Shown here piece by piece: positions 1 through 7,999 of a stretch of DNA of 24,683 bases; position 1 is the first letter of the stretch; every line of letters begins with the position of its first letter. A model generated the notes under the pieces. It saw only the letters and a list, made by a program, of their open reading frames with translations. It was not told where the DNA came from and did no database searches. This stretch comes from JADLEX01 sp964586775. GTDB lineage: Bacteria; Lernaellota; Lernaellaia; JACKCT01. The translations under genes were made by a program, and so were the position numbers. The DNA lies in NCBI GenBank assembly GCA_964586775.1, contig CAZPJD010000224.1, forward strand, positions 1-24,683. The letters run 5' to 3'.

Positions 1-2
1 TC

Positions 3-698
3 GCCGGGCTCGGCATCGGCGACACGGTCAAATTCGGGCAGACCACGGTGAAGGTCGTCGGCAGCTTCGAGGCGGGCGGTTCGGCCTTCGATTCCGAGGT
101 GTGGGGCGACAATGCCGTGCTCATGCCCGCGTTTCGCGGCGACGTCTTTCAGACCGTCGTCTTTCGCATGAAGGATCCATCGCGCTTCGACGCGATCAAG
201 CAGGAACTCGAAGGCGATGCGCGCCTCGGCGTGCAGGTGAAGCGCGAAACGGAATTCTACGCGGCGCAGTCCGAGATGCTGGCGAATCTGGTGCGTTTCA
301 TCGGCGTTTTCGTCACGGTCATCATGGGCATCGGCGCGATCTTCGGCGCGATGAACACGATGTTCAACGCGGTCGGCCAGCGCGTGCGCGAGATCAGCAT
401 CATGCTGGTGCTCGGCTTCCATCCCTTCGTCGTGATGCTGTCGTTCCTCGGCGAATCGGTGCTGATCGCGCTCGCGGGCGGCGTGCTCGGGTGCCTGCTC
501 GCCCTGCCCCTCAACGGGCTCGTCACGAGCACGACCAACTTCATCGCCTTCAGCGAGGTCGCCTTCGCGTTTCAGGTGACGTCTTCGACGCTCGTCGCGG
601 GCATGATCGCCGCCGGCGTGCTGGGCTTCGTCGGCGGGCTGCTTCCCGCGTGGCGCGCGGCTCGCCAGCCGCTCATCGCGGGCCTACGCGGCGGCTGA
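3..698 (+). CDS. ABC transporter permease, FtsX/MacB type (3' part only)
   Basis: The reading frame is open at the left edge (first full codon at position 3) and gives the last 231 residues. It starts in the tail of a periplasmic MacB-like domain, then has three hydrophobic segments: LVRFIGVFVTVIMGIGAIFG, one around the LVLGFHPFVVMLSFLGESVL stretch, and a last one ending GLLPAWRAARQPLIAGLRGG. The REISIMLVLG stretch matches the conserved REIG-type loop of FtsX-like permeases, and the PAWRAAR..I..LR ending is typical of the family. Such permeases pair with an ATPase to move lipoproteins, peptides or other envelope substrates. The ATPase and any membrane-fusion partner would lie upstream, outside the window. 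Substrate is not predictable. It converges on the next gene with only nine bases between. Confidence 0.88.
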   Translation, partial: AGLGIGDTVKFGQTTVKVVGSFEAGGSAFDSEVWGDNAVLMPAFRGDVFQTVVFRMKDPSRFDAIKQELEGDARLGVQVKRETEFYAAQSEMLANLVRFIGVFVTVIMGIGAIFGAMNTMFNAVGQRVREISIMLVLGFHPFVVMLSFLGESVLIALAGGVLGCLLALPLNGLVTSTTNFIAFSEVAFAFQVTSSTLVAGMIAAGVLGFVGGLLPAWRAARQPLIAGLRGG

Positions 699-707
699 TC
701 GGTTGCG

Positions 708-1985
708 TTACGGCAGGTGAAGCGTGACGCGATTGATGATCGTGGGCGAGAGCTGCCCCTTCACCCACACCAGATCCGACCCGTCGAGCGCATTGGTGTA
801 GTTGTAGATCGTATAGTCGCCGCCGCCCTCGTCGAGCAGCGCGGGGAAACACGTGTCGCCGCGGCTGGGCAAGTCGGTCAGCCACTCCACGCCGAGCGAT
901 TCGGGATCGACGCGCCAGATCGCGCAGCGCTTGAGGTGCGTCCAATAGTCGAGTTCGTAGAGGATCGACTGCACCTCGGGCGCGTACCAATCCCAACCCA
1001 GATCGTAGTCGCCGCTGCCGTTCAGGTTGCGCCGCCCGATCAGCCAGACTTCATTCTTGTGCCGAAAGACCAGCGGCGAATCGTATTTTTTCGTATCGAT
1101 CACGCACTGCCATTCGCCGGGCGTGTCGGCCTCGGCGCGGCAGATTTTGGAGCCCCACCCCATCGGGTCCGCGGCCTCGACGCGGCTCGCGGCAACGATG
1201 GTCCCGTCGTCCAGAATCACGAAATCCGTTTCCGATGAGCCGCCCTCCAGCACCACCGGCTGCCCCGGCACGACCGGCTCCCACGTCCGTCCGTCTTCGG
1301 TCGTCAACCAATGGACCTTGATCGGCTCGCCGGAGAAGTCGTAGATCGATCCGCCGCCCTCATACGTCAGCATGTAGGGCACGCCGTCCACGACCTTCGT
1401 TCGCCACGGGATGAATCCCTTGTCGGGCTCGTAGAACTCCTCGGGCTCGGTCCAATCTCCCGCGCCCAGGCGCTCCGTCACCATCATGCCGCCGGGTTCG
1501 AAATCCAGAGGGTTCGTCCCGAGCAGCGCGAAGTAGAGGAAGAGGCGTCCGTCGAACGAGAGCAGCCGCGTCTCCCGAAGATCGGTGTCGTAATCGAATG
1601 TCGCCTCCAAGTCCCAGTTCACCTGGTCCTCGCTCGAGACCACCCACACGACGACCTGGTCGCTGGCGAAGTGCGTCGGCGCGGTACGCCACGCGAGATA
1701 AACGCGCCCGTCGTGGCGCGCGACGTCGAGGTTGTTGTTCGCATCCTGCAACGTGATTTCGGCGGGCAGACCGTCCGACGGAACGACCGTCACCGGATCG
1801 CCGAGCCGCCACGTGTCCGGGGCGTCGTCGTCGGTCGTATCGTCGTTGTCGGTGTCGTCGTCATCATCGACGGGGAGCGTATCGAGGGGTTCACCGTCGT
1901 CATCGTCGTCCGAAGCGCAGCCCATCGCCGCGACCACCACGACGAACAGCAAGAGACCCAGCTCAGCAACCGCACGCGTCGTCAT
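708..1985 (-). CDS. Exported lipoprotein, probable BNR/sialidase-like beta-propeller
   Basis: A 425-residue protein with a clear lipoprotein signal: MTTRAVAEL, a hydrophobic run, then lipobox AAMG-Cys23. An acidic linker (SDDDDD, later DDDDDTDNDD and TTDDDAPDT) follows directly. The body has repeated Trp/Asp-rich beta motifs (VYLAWRTAP, SSEDQVNWD, LTTEDGRTWEPV, DDGTIVAASRVE, NEVWLIGRRN), which resemble sialidase/BNR propellers with SxDxGxxW Asp-boxes; the catalytic Arg triad was not assigned. The start at 1985 is chosen because GGGTGGGG ends nine bases upstream; an ATG at 1994 is too close to it. The gene overlaps the end of the upstream hydrolase gene by 23 bases, so the two are likely cotranscribed and coupled. 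Glycan binding or hydrolysis is inferred from fold resemblance only. Confidence 0.75.
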   Translation of the reverse strand: MTTRAVAELGLLLFVVVVAAMGCASDDDDDGEPLDTLPVDDDDDTDNDDTTDDDAPDTWRLGDPVTVVPSDGLPAEITLQDANNNLDVARHDGRVYLAWRTAPTHFASDQVVVWVVSSEDQVNWDLEATFDYDTDLRETRLLSFDGRLFLYFALLGTNPLDFEPGGMMVTERLGAGDWTEPEEFYEPDKGFIPWRTKVVDGVPYMLTYEGGGSIYDFSGEPIKVHWLTTEDGRTWEPVVPGQPVVLEGGSSETDFVILDDGTIVAASRVEAADPMGWGSKICRAEADTPGEWQCVIDTKKYDSPLVFRHKNEVWLIGRRNLNGSGDYDLGWDWYAPEVQSILYELDYWTHLKRCAIWRVDPESLGVEWLTDLPSRGDTCFPALLDEGGGDYTIYNYTNALDGSDLVWVKGQLSPTIINRVTLHLP

Positions 1986-3267
1986 CGTCGTCATCCCCAC
2001 CCGATGAATCGCTCCCTGACGCATCGTCATCCGTGTCATCGTCGGCGAAATCGTCGTCCGCATCGTCGTCGCCCGTGTCGTCATCAGTGTCGTCGTCCAT
2101 CGCGTCATCGTCGGTCGAATCATCATCCGCCGCATCATCGTCTGCCGTGTCGTCGTCGGCATCGTCGTCGGTGTCGTCGTCGGTGTCGTCGTCCGGCGGC
2201 GCGAGATCGGGCGCGAAAAGCCCGATTTGCCGATCGAGTCCGAGAGGCTCTTCACTCACGCGCACGCCGCCCAGTGCGATGAACATCTGCTCGGCGTAAT
2301 CCTGCGAACCCGCGTCGCTCGGGTGCACCTCGTCCACCAGATAGTCGTCGAGCCACGCGTCGCCGTAAAACGCTTCCATGTCGGCGAGCAGCGCGTCGGT
2401 CTCGCTCGAAACCACGACGCGACCGATGCCCATATAGAGACCGGCGATGGCTGCCGCGAGCGGCTGAAGATCCGGACCGATGCGATCGTAGATGAAGGTG
2501 CTGTTCGCGAAATTCGGATAGATCGCGTACATGATGTCGGCGCTCGGATTCGCCGCACGGATCGCGTCGATCAGCACCAGCAGGCGCGGATACGACTCCA
2601 GCACGTACTCGGGGTGGTCGATCACGCGGCCCAGCACCTCCCACACGTCATAGGGCGGCGTGAGCCCGTCGATATACGCCTCCATGTCGTTACCCGTCAG
2701 CGTGATCGTGAACAGGTCCGCGTCCGGCAGCAGCGGTTCGAGCAGATCCTCGTAGTGCCCGTCGCCGCCGCCGTCCGGCAACCAGTCCCAGCTCTTGCTG
2801 CCGCCGACGTGGATGTTGTGCAGCTCGACCGTTACCAGTTCGCCGAGCAGATCCGCGAGGCGCGACGGATACGGCGTGCCCACCGCGCCGATGCTGTCGC
2901 CGAGGCTCACCATCATCAGGTGCCCCTCGCGGATTGCGTCGGGCACCCGCCGCGCGACGTTGCTCGACGTGGCATCGTGCCCGCCGTCGCGCGTGTCGAG
3001 CAGATAGAATCCGTCCGCGATGTCCGCGAAGGAAAACACGCCGCTCTCGTCCGTCTGCGCGCCCGTCTCGCCGATCGCGTCGATCAACGCGACCTCCACG
3101 CCGGGCAGGACGACATCCGTCGCGTTGCGATGCAGCACGTAGTGCGAACGCGACGAATGATCGGCGTCGTGATAGACCACGCCCGTCACGTCGCCACCCC
3201 ATGCGAAACCCGCTGCGCCCGCGACGCTCGCAACCACCAGCCACGCCCACATCACCCGATCACGCAC
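1963..3267 (-). CDS. Exported SGNH/GDSL hydrolase with poly-Asp C-terminal tail
   Basis: A 434-residue protein starting at GTG 3267, five bases after a strong GGAGGAG site. A signal peptide (MRDRVMWAWLVVASVAGAAG) is followed by a small beta domain around residues 27-100 resembling Cna-B/SdrD-type repeats (DESGVFSFADIADGFY). The catalytic SGNH domain then shows block I GDS (Ser125), a TGND block III (Asn193) and the DEVHPSD block V with Asp322 and His325. The family are Ser-His esterases/lipases, often deacetylating glycans or lipids. From about residue 359 to 430 the chain is almost only Asp, Thr and Ala, and it ends in Ala-Cys-Gly-Cys. There is no C-terminal membrane helix. A near-consensus promoter lies just upstream. 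The substrate is unknown. Confidence 0.88.
   Translation of the reverse strand: MRDRVMWAWLVVASVAGAAGFAWGGDVTGVVYHDADHSSRSHYVLHRNATDVVLPGVEVALIDAIGETGAQTDESGVFSFADIADGFYLLDTRDGGHDATSSNVARRVPDAIREGHLMMVSLGDSIGAVGTPYPSRLADLLGELVTVELHNIHVGGSKSWDWLPDGGGDGHYEDLLEPLLPDADLFTITLTGNDMEAYIDGLTPPYDVWEVLGRVIDHPEYVLESYPRLLVLIDAIRAANPSADIMYAIYPNFANSTFIYDRIGPDLQPLAAAIAGLYMGIGRVVVSSETDALLADMEAFYGDAWLDDYLVDEVHPSDAGSQDYAEQMFIALGGVRVSEEPLGLDRQIGLFAPDLAPPDDDTDDDTDDDADDDTADDDAADDDSTDDDAMDDDTDDDTGDDDADDDFADDDTDDDASGSDSSGGDDDDDDACGC
1966..2193 (-). repeat. Asp/Thr low-complexity codon repeat (poly-Asp tail)
   Basis: About 228 bases built from GAT/GAC codons with interspersed ACC, GCG and TCG, encoding roughly DDDT/DDDA units at the end of the SGNH hydrolase. 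The tract also reads open in other frames (Ser-rich on the plus strand, Thr/Met/Arg-rich in the shifted minus frame), which produces spurious ORFs. Its last bases contain the start codon of the downstream lipoprotein. Confidence 0.9.
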
Positions 3268-3296
3268 GGCACTCCTCCGCGATCGATCCGCGCCGG

Positions 3297-3325
3297 ATTA
3301 TGAACGCGGGCGGCGGAGTTGTTAA
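3297..3325 (-). promoter_or_regulatory. Sigma70-like promoter for the SGNH hydrolase operon
   Basis: Read on the minus strand, TTAACA (3325-3320) and CATAAT (3302-3297) are separated by 17 bases. Each differs from consensus at one position. A start around 3290 would leave a leader of about 22 bases before the GTG at 3267. Confidence 0.65.
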
Positions 3326-3411
3326 GCGGCGTGAGGAAAATCACTGGCCCATCGACGGGCGATCCATTAAGACTAAGGGCAACACTCGAAACACTCGTCC
3401 GGGAGTCATCG

Positions 3412-3430
3412 GTCGCGAATTTCCCGCGAC
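3412..3430 (+). promoter_or_regulatory. Inverted repeat upstream of the RibD_C gene
   Basis: GTCGCG and CGCGAC arms are separated by seven bases. The repeat ends two bases before the CAGGAG ribosome site and 16 bases before the start codon at 3447. It could be an mRNA hairpin or an operator; a six-base stem in GC-rich DNA can also occur by chance. Confidence 0.35.
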
Positions 3431-3446
3431 GTCAGGAGCCACGTGC

Positions 3447-4115
3447 ATGTCGAAACTGCGGGTCAACGCATTCGGAATCTCGATCGACGGCTACGGCGCC
3501 GGTCCCGATCAGTCCCTCGACCAACCCATGGGCGTGGGCGGGATGGCGCTGCACCAATGGGTCCTCGGCACGAAGACATTTCGGAGGATGCACGCCGACT
3601 TCGCGGCGTCGCTGACCGGCGACGCCGCCGGCGAAGGGGGAGTCGATGACGACTTCGCCGCGCGCGGATTCGAAAACCTCGGCGCGTGGATCCTGGGTCG
3701 CAACATGTTCGGGCCGGTGCGCGGCCCGTGGATCGATGACGGCTGGAAGGGATGGTGGGGCGAGAATCCCCCCTACCACGTGCCCGTCTTCGTGCTCACG
3801 CACCACGCCCGCGCACCCCTCGCGATGGAGGGCGGCACGACGTTCCACTTCGTCACGGGCGGCATCCAGGAAGCGCTGGAGCGGGCGAAAGAGGCGGCCG
3901 GGGGCAAGGACGTGCGACTCGGCGGCGGCGTCGCCACCGTGCGCGAGTACCTCGCCGCCGCCCTGATCGACGAGATGCATTTGGTGATCGGTTCTGCGCT
4001 GCTCGGTCGGGGCGAGCACCTCTTCACGGGGATCGACACGGCGAGCCTCGGCTACAAATGCGTCGAGCGCGCGTGCTCGGAAAGGGCGACGCACGTGGTG
4101 CTGGCGAAATCCTGA
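3447..4115 (+). CDS. Dihydrofolate reductase-family protein (RibD C-terminal domain)
   Basis: A 222-residue soluble protein. The start is set by CAGGAG at 3433-3438 and by the family-typical opening MSKLRVNAFGISIDGYGAG; the upstream in-frame extension is low-complexity and unlikely. It shows the RibD_C/DHFR-like layout: the N-terminal strand with SIDGY, a central AWILGRNMFG segment, a strand PVFVLTHHAR, and the NADPH-side stretch DVRLGGGVATVREYL followed by LIDEMHLVIGSALLGRG. Members reduce pterin- or riboflavin-precursor-like substrates with NAD(P)H, but most stand-alone copies have no known substrate. It stands alone between two minus-strand operons, so context gives no pathway. It is not a canonical FolA and should not be taken as trimethoprim resistance. 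Confidence 0.88.
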   Translation: MSKLRVNAFGISIDGYGAGPDQSLDQPMGVGGMALHQWVLGTKTFRRMHADFAASLTGDAAGEGGVDDDFAARGFENLGAWILGRNMFGPVRGPWIDDGWKGWWGENPPYHVPVFVLTHHARAPLAMEGGTTFHFVTGGIQEALERAKEAAGGKDVRLGGGVATVREYLAAALIDEMHLVIGSALLGRGEHLFTGIDTASLGYKCVERACSERATHVVLAKS

Positions 4116-4137
4116 GCGGGCGGCCGGTCCCTTCGCG

Positions 4138-5520
4138 TCACGCGAAGTGTTTCGCGACGCCCTCGGCGGCGGTGTAACCGCTCGCGACCGCGTGATCCAC
4201 GCCGACGCCCGTGATGTAGTTGCCCGCGAGCACGAGGCCCGGCAGCGCGGCGACCCGCGCGGCGAGCGCGTCCATCCGCTCCGGGTGATCGGGCGTGAGC
4301 TGCGGAATGGCGTGCGTGTAACGCAGCACGCTCGCGTAGTCGAAGTCCGTGAGTCCCATCAACTGTTTCTGGTCCGATTTCGCTAGCGCGATGAGTTCGT
4401 CGTCAGACAGCTTCAGCGCGTCGGGATCGAACATGCCGCCGATGAAGTTCGTGTTCAGGAACTTCCCCTCGGGCGCGCGGCCGGGAAAGAGCTGTGATGC
4501 GAAGAGCGAACCGAGGGTGCGTATGCCATAGTGGCGCGGGATGAGCGCGCCGAAGCCCGACGGCAGTTTGGGCGTGATCGGCCCGCCCAAGTGCACGACG
4601 GCGACCGGCGCCATGGGGATGCTGCCCGCGATGCGCGCGGCCTCGGCGTCGATCGGCGCAAGCAGACGCGCGGCGACGTGCGGCGGCGCGGCGATGACGA
4701 GCGCCTTGGCCTGATACTCCGCACCGCCCGCGCGAACGCGCCATCCGCCCTCGATGCGCTCGAGCGCCTCGGTGGGCGCGTTCGTGACAATGTTTGCGTC
4801 GCCAACGCGCGCGGCGACGGCCGACGCCAGAAACCCGAGCCCTTCGCGAAAGCTGTAGAGCCCCTTGCGCGAGGTCTTGCCCTCGGCGCGCAGGCGCTTG
4901 CTCTTTTCGCGCATGAACCTGATCGATCCGCGGATCATGCTGCCGTGGTCGCGCTCGAAGTTCCAGAATTTGGGGAATGCCGCGCGCGCGCCGAGGCGCG
5001 CCGGATCGCCCGCGTAGATGCCCGACACAAAAACGCCCGCCAGAAAAGTCGTCGCCTCGACACCGAAGCGGCGGTGGAAGAATTCGAGCGCGGTGTCGCT
5101 CGGTTTCGCGCCGCCCTTGCGGAAGGGTTCGGACATGAGGCGCAGCTTCGCGCGGGCCGATAGCAGCGGCGACGCAATGAAGCGACCCGGCGACAGCGGG
5201 ATCGGAATCAGGCGTCCGTCGCGATAGACGAAGCGGTTGTCGGCGGCGGCCGACGCGGCGAGCGCGCGGTCCTCCATGCCGAGATTCGCCAGCAGCCGCC
5301 AGATCGACTCGGCGCTGCCCATGAAGCTGTGCGGGCCGCGCTCGAGCACGTACTCGCCGTCGCGATAGGTGCGGATGTTGCCGCCCACCTCGCGCTCGGC
5401 CTCGATCACCAGCGCGTCGCGCCCGGATTCGCGAATCCGCCACGCGGCCACGAGCCCCGAGATGCCGCCACCCACCACGATCGCATCGCGCATCGCGCCC
5501 GCCGATTCGCCCGACATCAT
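4138..5520 (-). CDS. hemG: Protoporphyrinogen oxidase, oxygen-dependent FAD type (HemG/HemY)
   Basis: A 460-residue flavoprotein that would oxidise protoporphyrinogen IX to protoporphyrin IX, the step before iron insertion. The FAD-binding Rossmann motif VVGGGISGLVAAWRI lies at residues 15-29, with the ribose-binding acid in VIEAEREVGGN. The C-terminal NYITGVGVDHAVASG stretch is the second FAD contact typical of the PPOX/HemY family. Length fits the family. It is the last gene of the hem operon; its ATG overlaps the hemH stop as ATGA. A second ATG at 5517 and a Met at 5493 are alternative starts. The family also includes coproporphyrinogen oxidase (CgoX). The HemN-HemH company favours the protoporphyrin route here. 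Confidence 0.92.
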   Translation of the reverse strand: MMSGESAGAMRDAIVVGGGISGLVAAWRIRESGRDALVIEAEREVGGNIRTYRDGEYVLERGPHSFMGSAESIWRLLANLGMEDRALAASAAADNRFVYRDGRLIPIPLSPGRFIASPLLSARAKLRLMSEPFRKGGAKPSDTALEFFHRRFGVEATTFLAGVFVSGIYAGDPARLGARAAFPKFWNFERDHGSMIRGSIRFMREKSKRLRAEGKTSRKGLYSFREGLGFLASAVAARVGDANIVTNAPTEALERIEGGWRVRAGGAEYQAKALVIAAPPHVAARLLAPIDAEAARIAGSIPMAPVAVVHLGGPITPKLPSGFGALIPRHYGIRTLGSLFASQLFPGRAPEGKFLNTNFIGGMFDPDALKLSDDELIALAKSDQKQLMGLTDFDYASVLRYTHAIPQLTPDHPERMDALAARVAALPGLVLAGNYITGVGVDHAVASGYTAAEGVAKHFA

Positions 5521-6524
5521 GCCCCTCCCGCGCCCTTCGTCAGCGCTCCGTGCACGAGCTCGGCCAGCGCCTCGATGAAGAGCGGATGATCGCGCACCGT
5601 CGGCACGCGGATGAAGTCCTCCACGCCGTGCGCGTGCGCGATCTCTTTCATGGTCACGTCCAGCTCGTAAAGCGTCTCCTGATGCTCGCTCACGAAGGCG
5701 ATCGGCATGACGATCAGCCGCTTCACACCCTCGTCGCCAAGCCGCTCGATCTCGTGATCGATGTACGGCCCCGTCCACTTCACCGGGCCGACCCGGCTTT
5801 GATACGCGATGGAGACGGGCAGGTCGCGAGGGATGCGCTCGCGCAGCTTGGCCGCAGTGGCCTCGATCTGTTTGATGTACGGATCGCCGCGACGCACGTA
5901 GGCCTGCGGGATGCCATGCGCGGCGAGCAGGACGTGCGTGCGAATCGGCGCGCCGAGCGCGGGCCCCGCCGCCTCCTCCCATCGCTTCACCAGCGCCTCG
6001 ATCCACATGGGATGCTCGGGGTACTCGCGCACGTCGACGACCTCGATGCCCGCGCGCGCGGCCTCGTCGCGCAGATCGACGAGCGAGGTCTCGGTGGTCG
6101 TGCGCGAAAACTGCGGATACAGCGGCAGCGCCACGATGCGCCGGATTCCCCGCGCCACGCATTCCCCGATCGCGTCGGCCGCGCGCGGCGGCGTGTAGCG
6201 CATCGCCACGAAGCACGGCAGCCCCGTGCGCCGCTCCAGCGCCTGCGCCTGTTGGCGCGTCTGCGGCAGCAGCGGCGATCCGCCGAGCTTGCGGTAGATC
6301 GGGATCATCTTCGGCGCGCGCTTGCGCGAGATCATCCGCGCGAGCGCTTTTTGGTACAGCCGCCCGAGTGGAAGCTGGATGATGTAGGGGTCGGCGAAGA
6401 GTTCGTACAAAAACGGCTCGACCATCGCGTCGTCGTGCGGCGCGCCCATGTTGAGCACCACGACGCCCGTGGCGATCGCGCCCTCGGGCGAGGCGAGTGG
6501 AATGCCCATCGGATTCGCGGTCAT
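5517..6524 (-). CDS. hemH: Ferrochelatase
   Basis: A 335-residue enzyme that inserts ferrous iron into protoporphyrin IX to give protoheme. Family hallmarks are present: VVVLNMGAP near the N-terminus, the metal-site His in LLAAHGIP (His203), YQSRVGPVKWTGP (residues 241-253), and the acidic PIAFVSEHQETLYELD block (residues 274-289). No C-terminal membrane helix or [2Fe-2S] cysteines are seen, so this is the simple soluble bacterial form. The AAGGACG ribosome site precedes the ATG at 6524. The gene sits 27 bases after hemN and overlaps hemG by four bases, which suggests translational coupling of the last two steps. Confidence 0.96.
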   Translation of the reverse strand: MTANPMGIPLASPEGAIATGVVVLNMGAPHDDAMVEPFLYELFADPYIIQLPLGRLYQKALARMISRKRAPKMIPIYRKLGGSPLLPQTRQQAQALERRTGLPCFVAMRYTPPRAADAIGECVARGIRRIVALPLYPQFSRTTTETSLVDLRDEAARAGIEVVDVREYPEHPMWIEALVKRWEEAAGPALGAPIRTHVLLAAHGIPQAYVRRGDPYIKQIEATAAKLRERIPRDLPVSIAYQSRVGPVKWTGPYIDHEIERLGDEGVKRLIVMPIAFVSEHQETLYELDVTMKEIAHAHGVEDFIRVPTVRDHPLFIEALAELVHGALTKGAGGA

Positions 6525-6551
6525 CGGTCGTCCTTTTCCCGCGGCGCTTGG

Positions 6552-7970
6552 TCAGACGGTTTTTGAAAAGCGCGCCGTGTCCCCGCCCAGATAGCGGTCG
6601 AACACCATGCAGACGTTGCGAATGAAGAACCGCCCCATGGGGTGGACGTGGATCGCCTCGGGCGTGATGTCGAGCAGGCCATCGGCGACGAGTGGCGCGA
6701 GGCGCTCGAGCTCGGGCGCGAAGGTTTCGGCGAAACGCAGTCCGTACCGGCGCTCGAAGGCGGCGATGTCGAGGCGGAAGTTGGCGAACAGGTCGATGAT
6801 GACCTCGCGACGCACCCGGTCGTCGTCGGTGAGCACGTAGCCCTTGATCCACGGCAGGTCGCCGCGATCGACGAACGCGTCGTAGTCGGTCAGTTCTTTT
6901 TCGTTCTGCACGTACACCGCGCCCACCGCCGAGATGGACGACACGCCGAGCGCCACCTGATCGAGGCCGCGGTGCGTGGTGTAGCCCATGAAGTTGCGGT
7001 GCAGCACGCCGTGGGTCTGCGCGCGGTAGAGTTCGTCCTCGGGCTCGGCGAAGTGGTCCATGCCGATCGGCACGTAGCCCGCCGCCTGGAACTTCGTGAA
7101 CGCCGTGCCCCAGATCGCGACGCGCTCGGCGTCGCCCGGCAGGCCGAGTTTTTCCACGCCCGCCTGATGCGGCTTGATCCACGGCACGTGCGCGTAGCCG
7201 AAGAGCGCGATGCGCGATGGGCGCATGGCGATGACCTCGTCCACCGTGCCCGCCATGGTTTCGGCGGTCTGGCCGGGCAGGCCGTACATGAGATCGAAGT
7301 TGAGCGCGTTCATCACGCCCCGCCGACGCAGGTGCTCGACCACGCGGCCCACGTAGTCCGACGACTGATTCTTGCGCAGGCGGTCGATCACCTCGACGTT
7401 CAGGTCCTGCACGCCGAGGCTGAAGCGGTTGAAGCCCAGATCCAGCAGACCGTCGATGTAGTCCTCGTCCACGGTGCGCACGTCGATCTCGATGGACCGC
7501 TCGCCGTCCGCGGGAAACTCGAAGCGCTCGCGAAGGCCCTCGATCAGGCGACGCATGTCCTCGGGCAGCAAAAAGTTGGGCGTGCCGCCGCCGAGCGCAA
7601 GCTGGAGTACGCGCCGACCGCGACCGATCAGCCCCGAGACGAGCTCGGCCTCGCGCACGAGTCGCGTAACGTACTCGCGGCCCACCGTGCGATCCTTCTT
7701 GATAAACAGATGGCACCCGCAATACAGACAGCGCCGCTCGCAGTACGGGATGTGCAGGTAGAGCGAGATGGCGTCGCGTTCGCGCACGGCCTGGTACTCG
7801 GCGCGCGCGAAGTCGCGATCGAAGCCGTCGTGGAACTGCGGCGCGGTGGGGTAGCTGGTGTAGCGCGGGGCGCGGGTGGAGTAACGCGTCCACATCGCCT
7901 CGGGCACATCGAGGGGGCTCGGCAGCTTCGCCGCACGGGCCGAAAATTCGCCTGGAACCTGCTCGCTCAT
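6552..7970 (-). CDS. hemN: Oxygen-independent coproporphyrinogen III oxidase (radical SAM)
   Basis: A 472-residue radical SAM enzyme that decarboxylates coproporphyrinogen III to protoporphyrinogen IX without oxygen. The HemN-specific RYTSYPTAPQF opens the catalytic region at residues 36-46. The cluster motif PYCERRCLYCGC supplies Cys77, Cys81 and Cys84, plus the HemN-typical Cys86. GGGTPNFL, SLGVQDLN and FGYAHVPWIKPHQ follow, and the C-terminal GRFFIRNVCMVFDRYL is the true-HemN signature, separating it from HemW-like paralogues. Start: ATG 7970 with GGAGCG six bases upstream. The gene lies 18 bases downstream of hemE; a stem-loop holding the hemE stop codon spans that junction. Confidence 0.96.
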   Translation of the reverse strand: MSEQVPGEFSARAAKLPSPLDVPEAMWTRYSTRAPRYTSYPTAPQFHDGFDRDFARAEYQAVRERDAISLYLHIPYCERRCLYCGCHLFIKKDRTVGREYVTRLVREAELVSGLIGRGRRVLQLALGGGTPNFLLPEDMRRLIEGLRERFEFPADGERSIEIDVRTVDEDYIDGLLDLGFNRFSLGVQDLNVEVIDRLRKNQSSDYVGRVVEHLRRRGVMNALNFDLMYGLPGQTAETMAGTVDEVIAMRPSRIALFGYAHVPWIKPHQAGVEKLGLPGDAERVAIWGTAFTKFQAAGYVPIGMDHFAEPEDELYRAQTHGVLHRNFMGYTTHRGLDQVALGVSSISAVGAVYVQNEKELTDYDAFVDRGDLPWIKGYVLTDDDRVRREVIIDLFANFRLDIAAFERRYGLRFAETFAPELERLAPLVADGLLDITPEAIHVHPMGRFFIRNVCMVFDRYLGGDTARFSKTV

Positions 7971-7982
7971 CGTTTCGCTCCG

Positions 7983-7999
7983 TCGGCGCTATTCGCCGA
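7983..7999 (-). promoter_or_regulatory. Stem-loop at the hemE-hemN junction
   Basis: TCGGCG and CGCCGA arms enclose a five-base loop that carries the hemE TAG stop. The stem ends 12 bases before the hemN ATG. Ribosomes finishing hemE would open it, so it could link hemN translation to hemE. This role is inferred. Confidence 0.35.

Noticed and set aside
1966..1994. Possible +1 frameshift joining the SGNH hydrolase to the downstream hydrophobic segment
   Set aside because: It would give a tail-anchored hydrolase, but no slippery site is evident and the downstream frame has its own ribosome site and a perfect lipobox.
2033..2299. Ser-rich plus-strand ORF
   Set aside because: It is the reverse reading of the Asp codon repeat (GAC read as GTC/TCG), not a gene.
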